From Stichopus chloronotus (Eukaryota; Echinodermata; Holothuroidea; Aspidochirotida; Stichopodidae): a DNA stretch of 64,000 nucleotides. Positions 24,363 to 37,449 of the stretch are shown one piece after another. The DNA is taken from positions 37,750-101,749 of the forward strand of contig SFZH01000042.1 of assembly GCA_021234535.1 (NCBI GenBank). Reading direction: 5' to 3'. The notes under the pieces were generated by a model. It was not told the DNA's origin. It ran no database searches and saw nothing but the letters and a program-made list of their open reading frames with translations. Made by a program: the position numbers and the translations under genes. Each line of letters starts with the position of its first letter. The first letter of the stretch is position 1.

Positions 24363-25475
24363 CTGGGAAGAGAGGACATCGTCGTTAAAGTCAGTATTTA
24401 ACGTACATATTGTAGCAGAGTATTAGTTCGCATCACGTTATTATTATCATCCTATTAATCAAGACACTGATGAAGTCAAACTATTTCCTCACTGATAATT
24501 TGCCTGAAAACTTTAATACATCGTTTTAAACTTCCTTGCTGAGCAACGTGAATAGACTTTCTTTAAATGAACGCACAGTTATGGTACTTTGAACTTATTG
24601 ACATGACGAACGTTCTTGTCTGTGTTCTACGGTGTTTCATTCATGCAAACATTTTCTACTATTTTTCTTACAATGTTATTCTCTAGTTGTGATAGAAACC
24701 AAGCAAAAGTTAATAGTTTCGCTATTGAAACTGATGCTTAGCATTTACTCTTTTTCTTTTGCTTCATAGTATCATAGACCAGAGCCTAATTTTCCTATGT
24801 ATTGTATTTGTATGTTACCTCAGCGTTGTATTTTGAGACTATTGCTTCTTGCTTAGCTATAATGTTAGTTCCAGCAGAATGTTTCTTCTCATTGGTTGCA
24901 CAAAGCAGAAATGTTGAGCACCAAGACGAACTACTTGAAGTATCAAGTATTAAGTAAATAATGGAAATTGTTACAAGTAGAGATTTGGATTTATTCTGTG
25001 ACTTCAAGCTTAATTGCATAGCTAAACTTGGATGACCTTATGATAAGAGTAGTAACAACGTAAATGACCAGGTAGGGGTGATTCTTTTCCAGGAAGAAGG
25101 GCGTTTTACACCAAGTGACGTGAATTCTACAGGCTGGTTTGTCAATATATTTTGCATCTTTGAAGAAAATGTATCATCGTTGGTATTATTGGAGACATGC
25201 CTCAACATTTCGCTTGTTTCAATTTACGTCAATCGTACACATGTCGTTTTCGTAAAAAAAAAAAAAAAAAAAGGGGGAAAAAGAGAAAATTTCTAACTTG
25301 ATTATACTTTGAAAAGTTAAATATGTTTAATCTGTGCCAATGAAAATATAATATAGTAAGGAGTAACATAATACTAAAAGGAATCTTTCGTGTCTCGGTC
25401 CATGTAGTCTATACACTTATACATACATAACTCATTGATTTCTTATACAACCTATTGCTTAGATTATATTCTCAC

Positions 25476-25737
25476 CTATGTTTCCTGTGTATGTACCCAA
25501 AGAGAGGTGGTATTTGTCTACTTCGTCACCAATACTGAAGGTGGAGTATGTGGCGTGGTAATCATCTGATAAGGAATCTGTCACATCTATTCGTAATCGG
25601 TATGTTTTCTGGTTTGTAATGGCATAAATGTACTTATTGCCAAGCCAGTGATCTTGGCTAGGACTACCGAACCCATCCTTATAGTCTGACCAGTCTTGAT
25701 CAAAATCAACAGCAGCGCTCGATCGATGTTGGAAAAT
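25476..25737 (-). pseudogene. Copy 2 exon 7: second FReD, middle part
   Basis: A 262-nt exon, open when read in the ancestral frame, coding IFQHRSSAAVDFDQDW through GTYTGNIG. Splice sites are preserved. Confidence 0.78.
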
Positions 25738-25944
25738 CTGGAGTAAAAATATAACAACGTAACTTTTGTGTATTATTTAAAATTATTAATGTTGCGTCAA
25801 AAACAAATGAGGCTCCTTTCGTACCATGAAAAAAGTTATATCAAAGGAGATGGCAAAGAATAATGATCTTTGTCAAATGACGTTGGTAATCATTTGATAG
25901 GTTAACAAGTATTTTAAACAGTTTTAATGATTATTACAACTGAC

Positions 25945-26258
25945 CGTCCACCCTCCAATGTTAGTTTCTATATCACAGCGGACCTGAACACCCTCAGAAT
26001 ATCCATTAGGGTAGATGGTGTAAACTCCGTCACTCCTACCGTCATCGTAAAGCTCCTGACAATATCCTTTGGAAGGAAATCACGAGTACATGTAACCCCA
26101 TCACCTTCGAAGCCATCGTTGCAGTAACATCTGCGGACACCGTCTATCTCCTTACAGGTTGCATCACCACTACAGCGATAGTCGTCTTCTACATCAAGTG
26201 AATTTTTTGTACAGTTTGATCTTCTAGTACAGTCACTGTTGACGTATGACTCCCCATT
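25945..26258 (-). pseudogene. Copy 2 exon 6: EGF plus FReD start, frameshifted
   Basis: The EGF half is open (CYCNDGFEGDGVTC). After FLPKD an extra AT (about 26063-26066) shifts the frame before YDDG. The total of 314 nt compares with 312 in copy 1 and 309 in copy 3. Donor GTCAGT. Confidence 0.8.
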
Positions 26259-26408
26259 CTAAAAATAAGAAAAAGGAATTTTATGTCTTATCAAATATTG
26301 TGTATACATATTATACCAAATTAGGGATAAACTGTCAAATTATATAAAGTAGCTGTGCTTTAACGTACAGGAAATTAACAATGTCCCGTTGTAGAAATTG
26401 CTACCCAC

Positions 26409-26611
26409 CGGTAACACTTTCGTGATGTCGGGAAGAAAGCAGCCACACTAATTGTCGGGAATGCAGTTGTCTTGATGAATCTTGTAATTACCAATACAAG
26501 CACATTTCTCTTCGTCTGATTCAGAGATGCATTCCTCTGGCTCATCGCAGGTTCTCTCACAAGGGTTGGAGGAGAATACTTCATTCGTTGCACACCATAC
26601 AATATATGATT
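26409..26611 (-). pseudogene. Copy 2 exon 5: TIL domain with internal stop
   Basis: A 203-nt exon aligned to the copy 1 TIL exon without gaps. CAG to TAG at 26448-26450 stops translation after CIPDN. The donor is GTGGGT, weaker than GTGAGT in copies 1 and 3. Confidence 0.8.
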
Positions 26612-27056
26612 CTAACATGAAAATGATAATTGTTTATTGTAAATAATGAAGCTGGCATAGACGGTGTGGAATTATATTTGTGCTCGCGTAGTCGTATTCC
26701 ACCATATTCAATTTACACCATTCAATATTTGATTCTAATGCGAAAGTGAAATGATGGAAGTGCCACAAGTGTAAAGCTTTCCTTTTAACTCGCAAAATCC
26801 GATCCACAAACGATATATATATGTTTTTTTATGGTACATAGTAGATATATCATATCTTAATATGATCAGTAATATCACACTGGTCAGGATAAGTTACATT
26901 GAGCGAAGGACAACAAAAATGTTAGGTTTAGCTTCTGATGATATGAAATTATAGGTATTTGTGCCTTAAATGTCGCATATAAATGGAAATAGATAACACA
27001 ATTCTGGACCGACCTATTTAAGGACACATCAAAGTTTTGTAACGTTGTAAAAGTAC

Positions 27057-27321
27057 CTGCTGTCCCATTGTAGGATCCAAGACTTGAAAGTGAATATTCT
27101 CCATACTCGTCTGAGATCTTGAAGTTGTCATGGGTGATGTAATAAGATTGTCCTTCTGAATTCTGAAAATCGATTCGTAGTTGGTACTTCTTTTGATTCG
27201 TCAAGTATGCTATTTTATTACTCCCTAGCCAGAATTCAGTTCCTAAGAATCCAAAGCAGTCCTTGAATTCTTCCCATGTCCGATTGAAATTGATAGATCC
27301 CATTGATCTTCGTTCTAATAC
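27057..27321 (-). pseudogene. Copy 2 exon 4: first FReD, middle part
   Basis: A 265-nt open exon coding VLERRSMGSINFNRTWEEF through GSYNGTAG. It carries an extra Cys (KDCFGF where the other copies have NGFGF). Splice sites are intact. Confidence 0.8.
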
Positions 27322-27544
27322 CTGTGTAATATGTAATTTGAATCTAAATTAAGTGCAAATCAACTATAAGAGGAGAAACTTTCTAAACGAGAAAAAAGTT
27401 TGGTAAAAGTCTTAAGTCCTTGTATTTGCCTAAGATTTTAGTGAGAAAATCTCATTTAAAATTTTGCAACATGTGTTTCATTTTGCATTTATTTTGGTAT
27501 TTAAATTTACATGTAATATATGGAAGGAATATTAGAACTCTTAC

Positions 27545-27717
27545 AGTCCATCCACCGACATGTAGTTCGTTGTCACAATAAACCTCAAAAGGCTCTGGGT
27601 ATCCGTCAGGTTTAATCAGGTACACTCCAGATGTATTATGTGTAGACGGACAACTGATCAGTACTTCGTTACAATCTCTAGGATACTCGGTTTGTTGGAA
27701 TAGAAAATACGACGAGC
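27545..27717 (-). pseudogene. Copy 2 exon 3: first FReD, N-terminal part
   Basis: A 173-nt open exon with SGVYLIKPDGYPEPFEVYCD and a GGWT end. It differs from copies 1 and 3 by a few substitutions, for example QTEYPRDC against QHSEYPRDC-type sequence. Confidence 0.8.
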
Positions 27718-28317
27718 CTTGAATAAATGAGAATAACTAATAATTAGGATTTAGTCATTGGGAAAACATTAGCTTTAAATATTTACAATATTAGGACTAT
27801 TAGTCCTTTTATGTATCCAAAATTTATTTCGTTTTGCAGGTAAATTTATGATATCACTCTAAACAAGTAGTATTTAGATGAACAATGTGACATCCCCTAC
27901 AAAAATATGGTAAGTATTGAAACTTTTCAATTTTTATATGCAGAACGTATTCAATAACAATGCCATATCTATCTTTGCTGCTCTGATTTGACTTTTGCAA
28001 ATAGACGTCCATCAACAATGTCTTGCTTAGTGTTTCCTATTATTACCTTTTTGATTTATCTCTTATCTTTTTCTGCTTTTTCTTTCTAATACTGCCAGCT
28101 TCCGGTTTCTGTATCTTCCCATTTTCTTTTTTTATTTCAATCGTCTTTCTAAAAGTGCTAGAGATTTTAATCTGATTTCTACTTTCAAATAGATGCACAC
28201 TATTTTTTTCCTTTGTAATTTACCTCTGTAATTTATTAACAAACGCAATATCACTTCAATGAGAAGATTAACATATGGCTGGCCGTAAAATGGCTACACA
28301 ATGAAAGTATTACTTAC

Positions 28318-28348
28318 TTGACGATGAGTCTGTAACAGTGCCAACACT
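28318..28348 (-). pseudogene. Copy 2 exon 2: Ser-rich linker
   Basis: A 31-nt exon matching copies 1 and 3, with a CTCTACAG acceptor and a GTAAGTA donor. Intact itself, but no exon 1 is found upstream. Confidence 0.75.
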
Positions 28349-31300
28349 CTGTAGAGACAAAATGTGTACTCACATAAGCAAATATACGGAAAGGGAAAGA
28401 ATAAAGTATTTTGCGTTACTACGCAACAATGTGTTCTTTCGTTTTCCTTTTTCTTATTATTACAGAAAACTTTATTTTTAAACAAGTGAGAGGGACAAGG
28501 ATAAAATGTTCCATGCAAGAGCACATCCACGAAAGGCAATGTGAATTCATTTAAAATAAACCAAGGTTTCTCTCTAAAAATGGTCTAGTCAAATTGAAGA
28601 GAAAGATATCGTAGAAGAATTGACTAAAAATTCTAGATAGTTATTTAAATTGATTTGTGTTAAAATGATACTACAAAGAACGAATCTATTTATATCATTG
28701 ATCAGATTTTATTATAAAATTCTAGTCAATATGTGAAAAATAATTAAACGAGCTCTCTGTACTTTTTTACCTTCATTATTTTCACTGTCTTGTTTTCGGA
28801 GACGTTTTACCGTGATTCTTTCTTTTTACAACGATATTTTAGCACACTTACTTTGTGATGGCAAACTACTGCAGAATGAAGTTAAAGTGATAGTACAGAA
28901 TACATTTTGGCTTCAATTAGAGTTATATATCCTGAAACACAGTGGCATTGCTTTACGGTGTGCCTGTTAAGACGTCTTGATATTATATACGGAAAAATGG
29001 GGAATTGATGTGTAATAAATTAAATCTATGTAATGTATTTCTTGTGCCTCTGAAACAATTTGGTGTTGTTTTTAAACAGCTTTGATTTTTTATTCCACTT
29101 GAAACGATCTTCAACAGTACACGGATCATCCAGCACCATATTTAGCAATGTTCATGAAAAAGCTTAATACACGTAACCACAGGAGCTGTGTCAACTCCTG
29201 CGTGAAGTCTTCAACGACGTATCCAACTGTTCTTTCATTTGAAAGCACTGCTGTTACGAGATACACAGTTTCTTGAATTACGTGTGAAATGATTGACTTT
29301 CTTTTCAAAGTAATGGGGGATAGGTTTTTGGAACAAATTTGTAGTGCTCCATTTGGATTCCTAAATTTGATAGTAAATGAGAAGACTTGAGCCAGACAGT
29401 GTTACAAACTTCTCAAATAAATGTTAGCATTTACCTCCGAAAAATATACGAAGTCAATACGAAGTCAAATTGTTCAGTTTCATTTTCGTTACTTTCTAAA
29501 ATATTTACAGTTTCTTGAATAATTAATAAAAAATAATGTGAAATATTTTTTTTTATAATAACCAAACCTTTTTTTTTTCTGCCATCGTTTATTACGTTTC
29601 TATCAATATTTGTACAATCATTAATTTTACTAGTTACAGAAGGATTTACTTTCTTTTCAAAGTAATGATTGGATAACTTTTGGCATAAATTTACAGTACT
29701 CTATTTGGTCGTCACATTCCTTACTTTGATAGTAAATGAGAAGATTTGAGCGAGACAAATTAACAAACTTCTCGACTAAACATTAGCATTTGCTTCGAAG
29801 AAATATGAATATTTAAATAGTGAAGACAAAGTCAAAGTGTATAGTCCCATTTTCGTACTTTGTAAAATATTTAACCTGATGGAGTTTAAGCATTGCAATT
29901 AATTGACTTGTCGAGTTGCATGAGTTGAGCGTTCTGTTGCATGTACAGCCTATTGATCAATATACCACTTTTATAAATCGTCGTACTTGGTCAAATTAAT
30001 TCATAAAATTTGCAACAGTTTGTAATACAACAATACAACAATCTCCAATGTTAATAACGAATCACAATTACCTCAATATATTCAGCAATTTAATTTCTTT
30101 TTACAATACTAAATCGCCTAAGACATTAAAAGCTTTTACAGGATATACAAATAATGTACCTGTTCAAACGAAATGTAAGTATGCCTTTGTTTCTGACAAG
30201 ACGCTATACTTTGTTATTCCTAAATATAAACATATATTGACTGTTTCCAAGATTTATGCAATATGGATATTGTTATTGATAAAATGATGACAATAAACCA
30301 CCGACTTCTAAGTCTTGTTTTTAAATATCTTCCCCTTGTATTATGTTGTTATTGCAAACATTGCTCTGCATCTAAGAGTATTGACTTACTCACACGCAAC
30401 CAAAAAAAAATGCGTTATATATTTTTTGTTTAATGTCAACAAATCTTTACAGTAACTGATGAATAAATCACTATAACAACTACTATGAGTCTGCCAAAGT
30501 AAAACAGTCTTGTCTCACCAGCTATTATACATTTAAAGGCCTTATAAAAAGAAAACAAGGAATAGCAAACGTTTACTCATTGTTCTGTGTGGTTTGTTTG
30601 TGTGCCCTTGCGTGTGTGTGTTGCATAATTAGGTATATTTTACAGTTTTGTTTGAATTTGTTTACCTTTAATTCAGAAATGTAAATGCTACACTACGTCT
30701 TCGTTTTCCACAGCTTTAATGTAAATGATAGTCGCCAGAATAAATCACATAGTTGAATTTATTGTGATTGCTGTTGTAGTCATTTTAAAATACATTTATT
30801 TGAACAGTTTTAAATTAAAATTTAAATGTCTCTCCATTTTAACATTTGATTGCATAAAAGTAATTTGGGTTTGCTTGACCTGCTGTGCGTACGCATTGAG
30901 ATATTTCAGCTTTTTATAGCATAATGGAATATGCCAACAGTTTAAAAAGTAATTTTTAAAGAAAGATTAATACAACCAAGCAAAAAATATAATAACATTA
31001 ATGTGTAATAACATGTATGTATTTATTGAAATAGAAAGGAAACAAAGAGAAAATTTCTGAAGTCAAGCTCTGATTGAAAGCGTGTTAGCTACAAATATTC
31101 ATTCCTTTCACAATTTAAAATGGTAGTAATAAGTTTGCTTCCCAATGCACGTTGAAGAATTATATTTAAGAATAATATGGTATTGGAAAACTATTCGATA
31201 TATAGCTAATCTGAAATCTCCAAACTTTCTCGTCCCAAAAGGGCTTTTTTTTTCAAATAATGTAATGCAAAGCAAGATTACAGCAACGTAGCAAAACATA

Positions 31301-31380
31301 CAACAACATTAATGTATAATAACATTTGTATATATTTATTAAAATACAAAGGAAACAAAGAGCAACATTCTGAAGTTGCC
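28349..31380. other. Copy 2 upstream region: former intron 1, no exon seen
   Basis: Aligns by eye with copy 3 intron 1 (43700-46330). It contains a roughly 300-bp tandem duplication (about 30940-31260 and 31262-31760), shared with copy 3 at 45875-46510. No signal-peptide exon is present. Confidence 0.55.
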
Positions 31381-31396
31381 TGCTATGATTGAATGT

Positions 31397-31630
<234 letters not shown>

Positions 31631-31639
31631 TATTTACTC

Positions 31640-34600
31640 CTTTAACAATTTAACATGATGCACGTTGACAAGTTATAGTTAATAGGGATTTGGTATTGGA
31701 AGACAATGCGATATTAAACCCATCTGAAATAGCCAAACTTTCTCGTACCAAACAGGCTTTTTTCACCATAAAGATATAAAAATATGATCAAGATGTTTTT
31801 ATACCCACTAACAGCCTAACAAAAGTAGAATTATTATTTCGACTGTTTAAACGCCCTTTCTTAATTGATCATTTTCAAATTTATATTTCTTAATATAGGT
31901 AAGAAGATAAGGTACCAAATATCTTAGAGATTGAGCATCAATTTTAAATTTGTTGTGGGGCAGAGAAGCAGATCATCAACTGACAAAAGCCAATAAATAA
32001 TATACTTTTCTGGTTATGAATTAAAATATGATTGTCAAGGTCTTCAGTTGTAATGTGTGAAATAGCAAAGCAACTTAAGTGAAATTTTTAACTGATATTT
32101 AATCCAATTTGATTTTTACTTTCTTATTTCTTATAAAAAAGAGGAGTTTATGTTAACAACTCATTTGCTCAAGATCAAAGAATGAAATAAAATATGGATT
32201 TAGAAAATAATCTGTAAAGATATATATATTTTTTTATTGTATTTTATTGTATTATCTTGCATTTTGTATGTTATTGTAATACTTAAAATCTACGTCAATG
32301 GACAGAGTCATTGGTGTGTACGTTAAATAGCTGTAAACTGTAAAGATAGATGTAATTAATCGTGTAAGCACTGTTCAATTTACGTTGTACTAATTTCAAA
32401 ACGCTACCGCCTGGCAGGTCATTTTATGATCTCTTTTACGTTAGCTTATTTGGTATTTCCAAACTTACAAACTTCGAATTCACTATGGCACAGTAGGGTT
32501 GCTACTGCGTTTGTATGTATGTTTGCACGATCCATTTATTGGAACATGGAAATGCAGAGAGCATGGTTGCTATGTGTAACTAATGTGATCATTACTAGAT
32601 AAGGCAGGTTGTTTAATAAATATTTACAAGTAATAAAATCATTGCATTTATTTAATATGAACAGACAGTTAGAAAGTAATCAACCTATGTATATACTTAC
32701 CGTCTCCCAGGTGTACTCATCCAATCCACAGGTCACCTAACTATAACATCTCATATCCCCCCCCCCCCTCACCATTACTGCCTGTTGTTTATTTCATAAC
32801 AAGGGACCTATGGATAGACGTTTATGCACATGGAATGTACTTCGTCATCAAGTGTAGAACTGGATGACTAGAGACAGAGAAACTAGAAGAATTCGTGTAT
32901 TTGGCGATGCCGTATTTTTATTTTCAAAAAGTTAGACTTTTACACAATAAAAAATTCATGGATTGCACCGTTTTTGCATCTCACTGTTACTTAAATGTAA
33001 CATTTTTAAAGGTTAGCTGACAGCTCTTGTCTTTAGAGCCCTTCCGACGTTAGTCGAATCGAAATCTGCCAACGAATGTCACTGACTAAACATGGAAACA
33101 ACGATATAGATTTAATTACCTAAAACTTCACCCCCATAACTTAATAATATACTTTGGACTAATGAGTTATGTTAGATATAGTTCACTCGTCGTTGCAATT
33201 ACCACCTTCCCAGGACTACGTCAATGACAATCAATCTCCCTTGCCGCATGAGATGTCCCATGTCCCCATTGCATTTGGTTCTGAGTCAGGACCTGCAACT
33301 ACCTCTTCAAATTCGGCCAATCAGTGATTCTTTTTTTTTTAAACGCTTGTATTGATTAATTTCACAAGGTAAATCTTGTGTGACCTTGGCGTTGACATTA
33401 CACACATTATGTGCAGTACACATGCATATACGAGCGAAACAGTAGAACATCTCTAGCACTAAATTAGAATATCAGAACTTGGTCCTATTATTCAACAACC
33501 GGACTATTTTAGTAAATACTCATAATATGAGAAATGTTTTTCGCGACTTGCTCAGAGACACCAAGAATACAAGGCAGAAGGTTGTACATCTATTTCAGTC
33601 ACCGTTTCAAATAGGAAAGTGTGTAACATCTCTAAGGTATAATTGGTAGTTGACATGCACTACGGTTGGTAAAAAGCACTTAAACGGACCCACAGTTCTG
33701 CTTTAAAGATAGACGATGTTGGGCTGGGTCATCTATGTTGCATACACGCAAGGTGTCTTGTACATTTTCATTCACGCACCACGGTTTCGTCGACCCTAGA
33801 AGAAGCAGTATAATATTCACACTTGTTCAAAGTACAACATTGAATTTTGCTACCGAATTGGTAGCAATAATTGACAACCACTGACAATGCGCATTTCAGT
33901 TCAAAGTGGAAGTGACTAAAGTGGGGTAGATTCGACGTCAGGATAACCGTTAGATCAAATTTAAAATCTTTTAGTTCGTCTCCTAGACACACGACAAACG
34001 AAAAAAAAAAATATGTGCACTTTGCGGGCATTCTGGTAAATATATATGTCTATATCAGTTGCGAATATTCCAAAAGCACTAAAAGTGAGTGTAATTGTAC
34101 CCCTATGTGGAGCATACCATTCAGTCAAGCGAGGGTGTGCAGTATGTTCATTGTGACTGGGTGACCATGGTTAAATTGTAATTTGCATTACCTAAAGCTT
34201 GCAGGTGTGGATATTCAGTTGTACATAATGAACTGATCTCTCCTCCCAAGTACCATTCGGATGGACAGCAGTCCAGCGGCCAACAGATACGGGGGATGAT
34301 AGAATAGAAAAAGGGTAAAGCGTAAAAAGGGGGGGGGGTTATGCGGGAGTTGTATGTCGATTAGATGGACGATTAGAGAAATTATAAAGGAGGGAATAGC
34401 TGGTGAAATAAAAGGGGTTATGGCTGAATAGCCCGTAGCAAGGGATTTTTTAAAGACCACCTGACACGAATACAGAATAGACCTTCTTTAACTTACAAAT
34501 TGCAGAACAAAATCCCGATCTGCTTACGTTTTTAACATATAGTTGTTGAAGCTTTCATGATAATGTGAAGCAGATGACTTGGAGTTATTGTACAGTGTCA

Positions 34601-36050
34601 GTATTTCTTTTCTTAGGCCTATATGTGTGTACTTACTTTATTACTGCGTTTCACTTTGGTAAATTATATTAAAATTTTCAAAGGAGACAAGAAATGCTTC
34701 AAACATAAAACCTACACAATTTTCAGTTGTCCTTGAAACAGAGGTATACTAAGGAAATTAAGGATAAGAAACGGCAGGCTGCTTGAGTCCTTGCCTAAAT
34801 GTCACAAATGTTCATATTTGGGTTACGTTTATTCATGAATCAATCGTAAAAGCAAATTTGTTTATAAAATGGTCAACTTTTGATCAATTTTCATGAAGAT
34901 GTGACTATATTTTCCGTGTTACATGCGCTATAAACCTGAATGCAACTATAAGGTAAATATACTATATGCTCTATACACAAGGCCTCTTCAAGCAATTTCA
35001 AAAAAGTGCCTGTAATATGTTTTTTTTTTTTGGGGGGGGGGCTTCAAACTCAACCGGCCGGTTTAACAAAGTTGCATTTCCAAATAAGGTTTTAAGTTCT
35101 TCTTACATATAATGATAAGCATTATTCCCGATACTTTTTCTTCACAGATATCCTATCACATGTGAAAACCGCGTTGAGACCATAGTCATTAATCACACAT
35201 GCACATTGCTTTACATTTTTATCAGTTTTGCCAAATATCTTTGACAATTTTTTTGGCAATTTTTCTTGCTCATTTCAGTCTATATACACTCTTTTGGCCA
35301 TTTTACGTGGGATGTTGTATCACTCATCACCTGAAAAATACTCTGCTCGGTTTTTATTCTTTGTTTGGTTCTTTGTTTTGTTAAAACCAGTTTATTAATC
35401 TTGGCAAAGCCTGACTTCCTAGCAGAACTACTTGGCGGAGTTCCGGCTGTACACCAGCCATGGTTTAAGCCGTTATACGTGTTTGACAGTTTTTGCAATG
35501 CTTGTTGCTAGTTAGCTTATAGTAATAGTGATAATAGTATAGTACTTGTTAGTAATTTATAAATCAAAAGGCATTATAACTACTGACTATATGTGATGAG
35601 AACGCTCTATTACGTAGACTGAAATAAAGTTGGATTAACTGGTTCAAACTGTTTAAAAAGATGTAAACATCTTATTCCCGTCTACCTGAAGTAGTTTACT
35701 GAATTTCGAGAATGTCAAATAGCTAAGCCTTATCATGAAGTTCTTGTACAATGAAATAAATTGTCTTTGCTTATTCCAGCACCGTTATAAGAAGTTATAA
35801 AGACATACTTTAAAAGTTGTCTTCTCTGTTGTTGTGTTGTAACTTCATTTTTTTCAGTCTGGCATTATTACATTTTAGCATACTCTAGGGCAATTTTTTT
35901 TCTGTTATGTAGGCGTAAATTTCTCTCATATTGATAAATAGTGGTATTAGATTGCTTGCCAATTTACAGTACTATCTGCAAAGTGAAAAAGGCGCTTATC
36001 CTAGATAAAAATCCCACCGTGATTTCAAGCTACATATATGTTACATATTG
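31640..36050. other. No gene seen; end of copy 2 flank
   Basis: The match to copy 3 intron 1 continues to about 32685, where it stops abruptly. From about 32800 to 33700 the sequence matches the copy 3 upstream flank (52210-53070). C and G runs lie near 32757-32768, 34329 and 35031. No exon is supported. Confidence 0.5.
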
Positions 36051-36499
36051 ATATGATCACACATCCCTCACTCTACATGTACCTTAACTCTATGAAGAAA
36101 CCATTTGTTGGTCTATAGAGCATAGAGTTAACTGTGTCTTTAATTGCAATAGCTATAAGAATCTCACACTTACTCCTGACCAGATGGATGAATTTTATAC
36201 TTATAATAATGTAATTACTGAACTAAACAATAGAGTTGACAGTGTTTGTTGTTCCTAATTGTAAAGTAGATTTGGAGTCTCTTGTCTATTGTTATCGGTT
36301 TTCAAATTTCATTTGAGAAAACACACTTAAACATACCACACTTATTTGATTTTGCTCGTCATACCGGATACGATCAATAAAGTCAGTGGTGCGCTTTCAT
36401 AACCAAAGTTGTAATTCATGTATGTGTTTAGTTGCAATCTTCACTTTGCAGACAGTTCCGTGTTTAGATATATGCAGCATTCTCTACTTGAAAACAACC

Positions 36500-36640
36500 T
36501 CTTTACATGAGGTGAATTATGTCACACATAAACGAATGCAGTCACTGATTCAAAGCGGCGTGTGTCAGTTTGGAGCGTTGCGACTACCTACTGTAATTGT
36601 ATAATTTGTTGCATATTTAGGAGAGGACAAAGAATAAGTG
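36500..36640. repeat. Direct repeat, left copy
   Basis: About 140 bp (TTTACATGAGGTGA, CACACATAAACGAATGCAGT, ATATTTAGGAGAGGACAAA) repeated with few changes at 37086-37225. The two copies flank the reverse transcriptase fragment. A more divergent relative lies at 2040-2200. Confidence 0.85.
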
Positions 36641-36649
36641 TTGCAACCC

Positions 36650-37076
36650 GTGAGAAAATATTTTGTAGGATCTTTGGGGAGTTCGTGTAGAAATTTGAGT
36701 CACTGAGTTGACGGGACGCTTCCATCATGTATTCGGTGATGTTAAAGATGACCACAGCTCCTCCTTTTTCTGCTGGCTTTATGACGATGTCTGTATTCCC
36801 TTTAAGTTCTCAAATGGCTCTTTTCTCCGGTATGGATAGGTTATGTGAAGTCCTGTTGACTTCAACGTTGATGTTAAGAAAGAAGTGCTGGAAATGAGAC
36901 TTGACCTTACTGGTGAGAGTGTCAATTGACTGGTTGCCTCCATCAGGTGGTGTCCATTGACTTTTAGGTTTAGGTGATCCCTTGGTCCTATATGGTGGTT
37001 TAGCCTGTGGTTCTTCATCCTTGAAAAATTCTTTTAGACTTTGTTGCCCTTTTTGGATTCGTTGTAGGCTATTCAT
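36650..37076 (-). mobile_element. Penelope-like reverse transcriptase fragment
   Basis: The minus strand reads MNSLQRIQKGQQSLKEFF, then NLSIPEKRAI, a TGA stop, ELKGNTDIVIKPAEKGGAVV and YMMEASRQLSDSNFYTN in one frame. The DIVIKPADKGGAVV-type motif followed by Y...A.RQLSD..FY is typical of Penelope-like retroelements near the start of the reverse transcriptase domain. The catalytic YLDD/YADD region is absent and one stop interrupts the frame, so it is a dead fragment. The family assignment rests on the recalled motif. Confidence 0.7.
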
Positions 37077-37085
37077 TATAACTCC

Positions 37086-37225
37086 CTTTTTACATGAGGT
37101 GACTTATGTCACACATAAACGAATGCAGTCACTGATTCAAAGCGGCGTGTGTTGGTTTGGAGCGTTACGACTACTTACTAGGATTGAATAATGTGTTGCA
37201 TATTTAGGAGAGGACAAACAAATAA
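37086..37225. repeat. Direct repeat, right copy
   Basis: Partner of 36500-36640. It continues to about 37440 in the same order as the sequence at 2040-2550. Confidence 0.85.
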
Positions 37226-37449
37226 GTGTAAAATTAATCTACGGTGTTATTATTTGCATTGATGTCTTTTTGAGTTACATTGATTTCTTTGTAATTCCAG
37301 CATGTTTTCAAGCCATGAGAGATATCAAGAAACTTCTGACCAGATCGATGCATTGCAAATCTGTAATCCTGAGCTTGAAAAATGTTTTTCCTATTTGTAA
37401 AATAGATTTGAAGTCTTATTAATTTCATTGGTTTTAAAATTTTATATGA

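Larger units (their letters stand above)
24037..28348 (-). pseudogene. Copy 2: disabled FReD-TIL-EGF-FReD gene
   Basis: Seven of the eight exons are present with copy 1 lengths and splice sites: 28348-28318, 27717-27545, 27321-27057, 26611-26409, 26258-25945, 25737-25476 and 24362-24037. Two lesions break the frame. In the TIL exon the Gln codon of DNQCGC is TAG (26448-26450). The EGF/FReD exon is 314 nt instead of 312, with an extra AT at about 26063-26066, which shifts the frame inside the second FReD. No signal-peptide exon is visible upstream; sequence matching the copy 3 intron stops at about 32685. The other exons keep open frames, so inactivation looks recent. A sequencing or assembly error could explain one lesion but hardly all three. 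Confidence 0.8.

Noticed and set aside
23704..24426. 240-codon plus-strand open frame, the longest in the window
   Set aside because: It is the antisense shadow of the terminal FReD exon of copy 2; similar antisense frames occur opposite exon 8 of copies 1 and 3 and the orphan exon.
32700..32740. Strong donor (GGTAAGTATAT) on the minus strand, possibly a replacement first exon for copy 2
   Set aside because: The frame that fits exon 2 has a TAG just upstream, and the only nearby ATG gives a seven-codon peptide. A non-coding exon remains possible but is unsupported.
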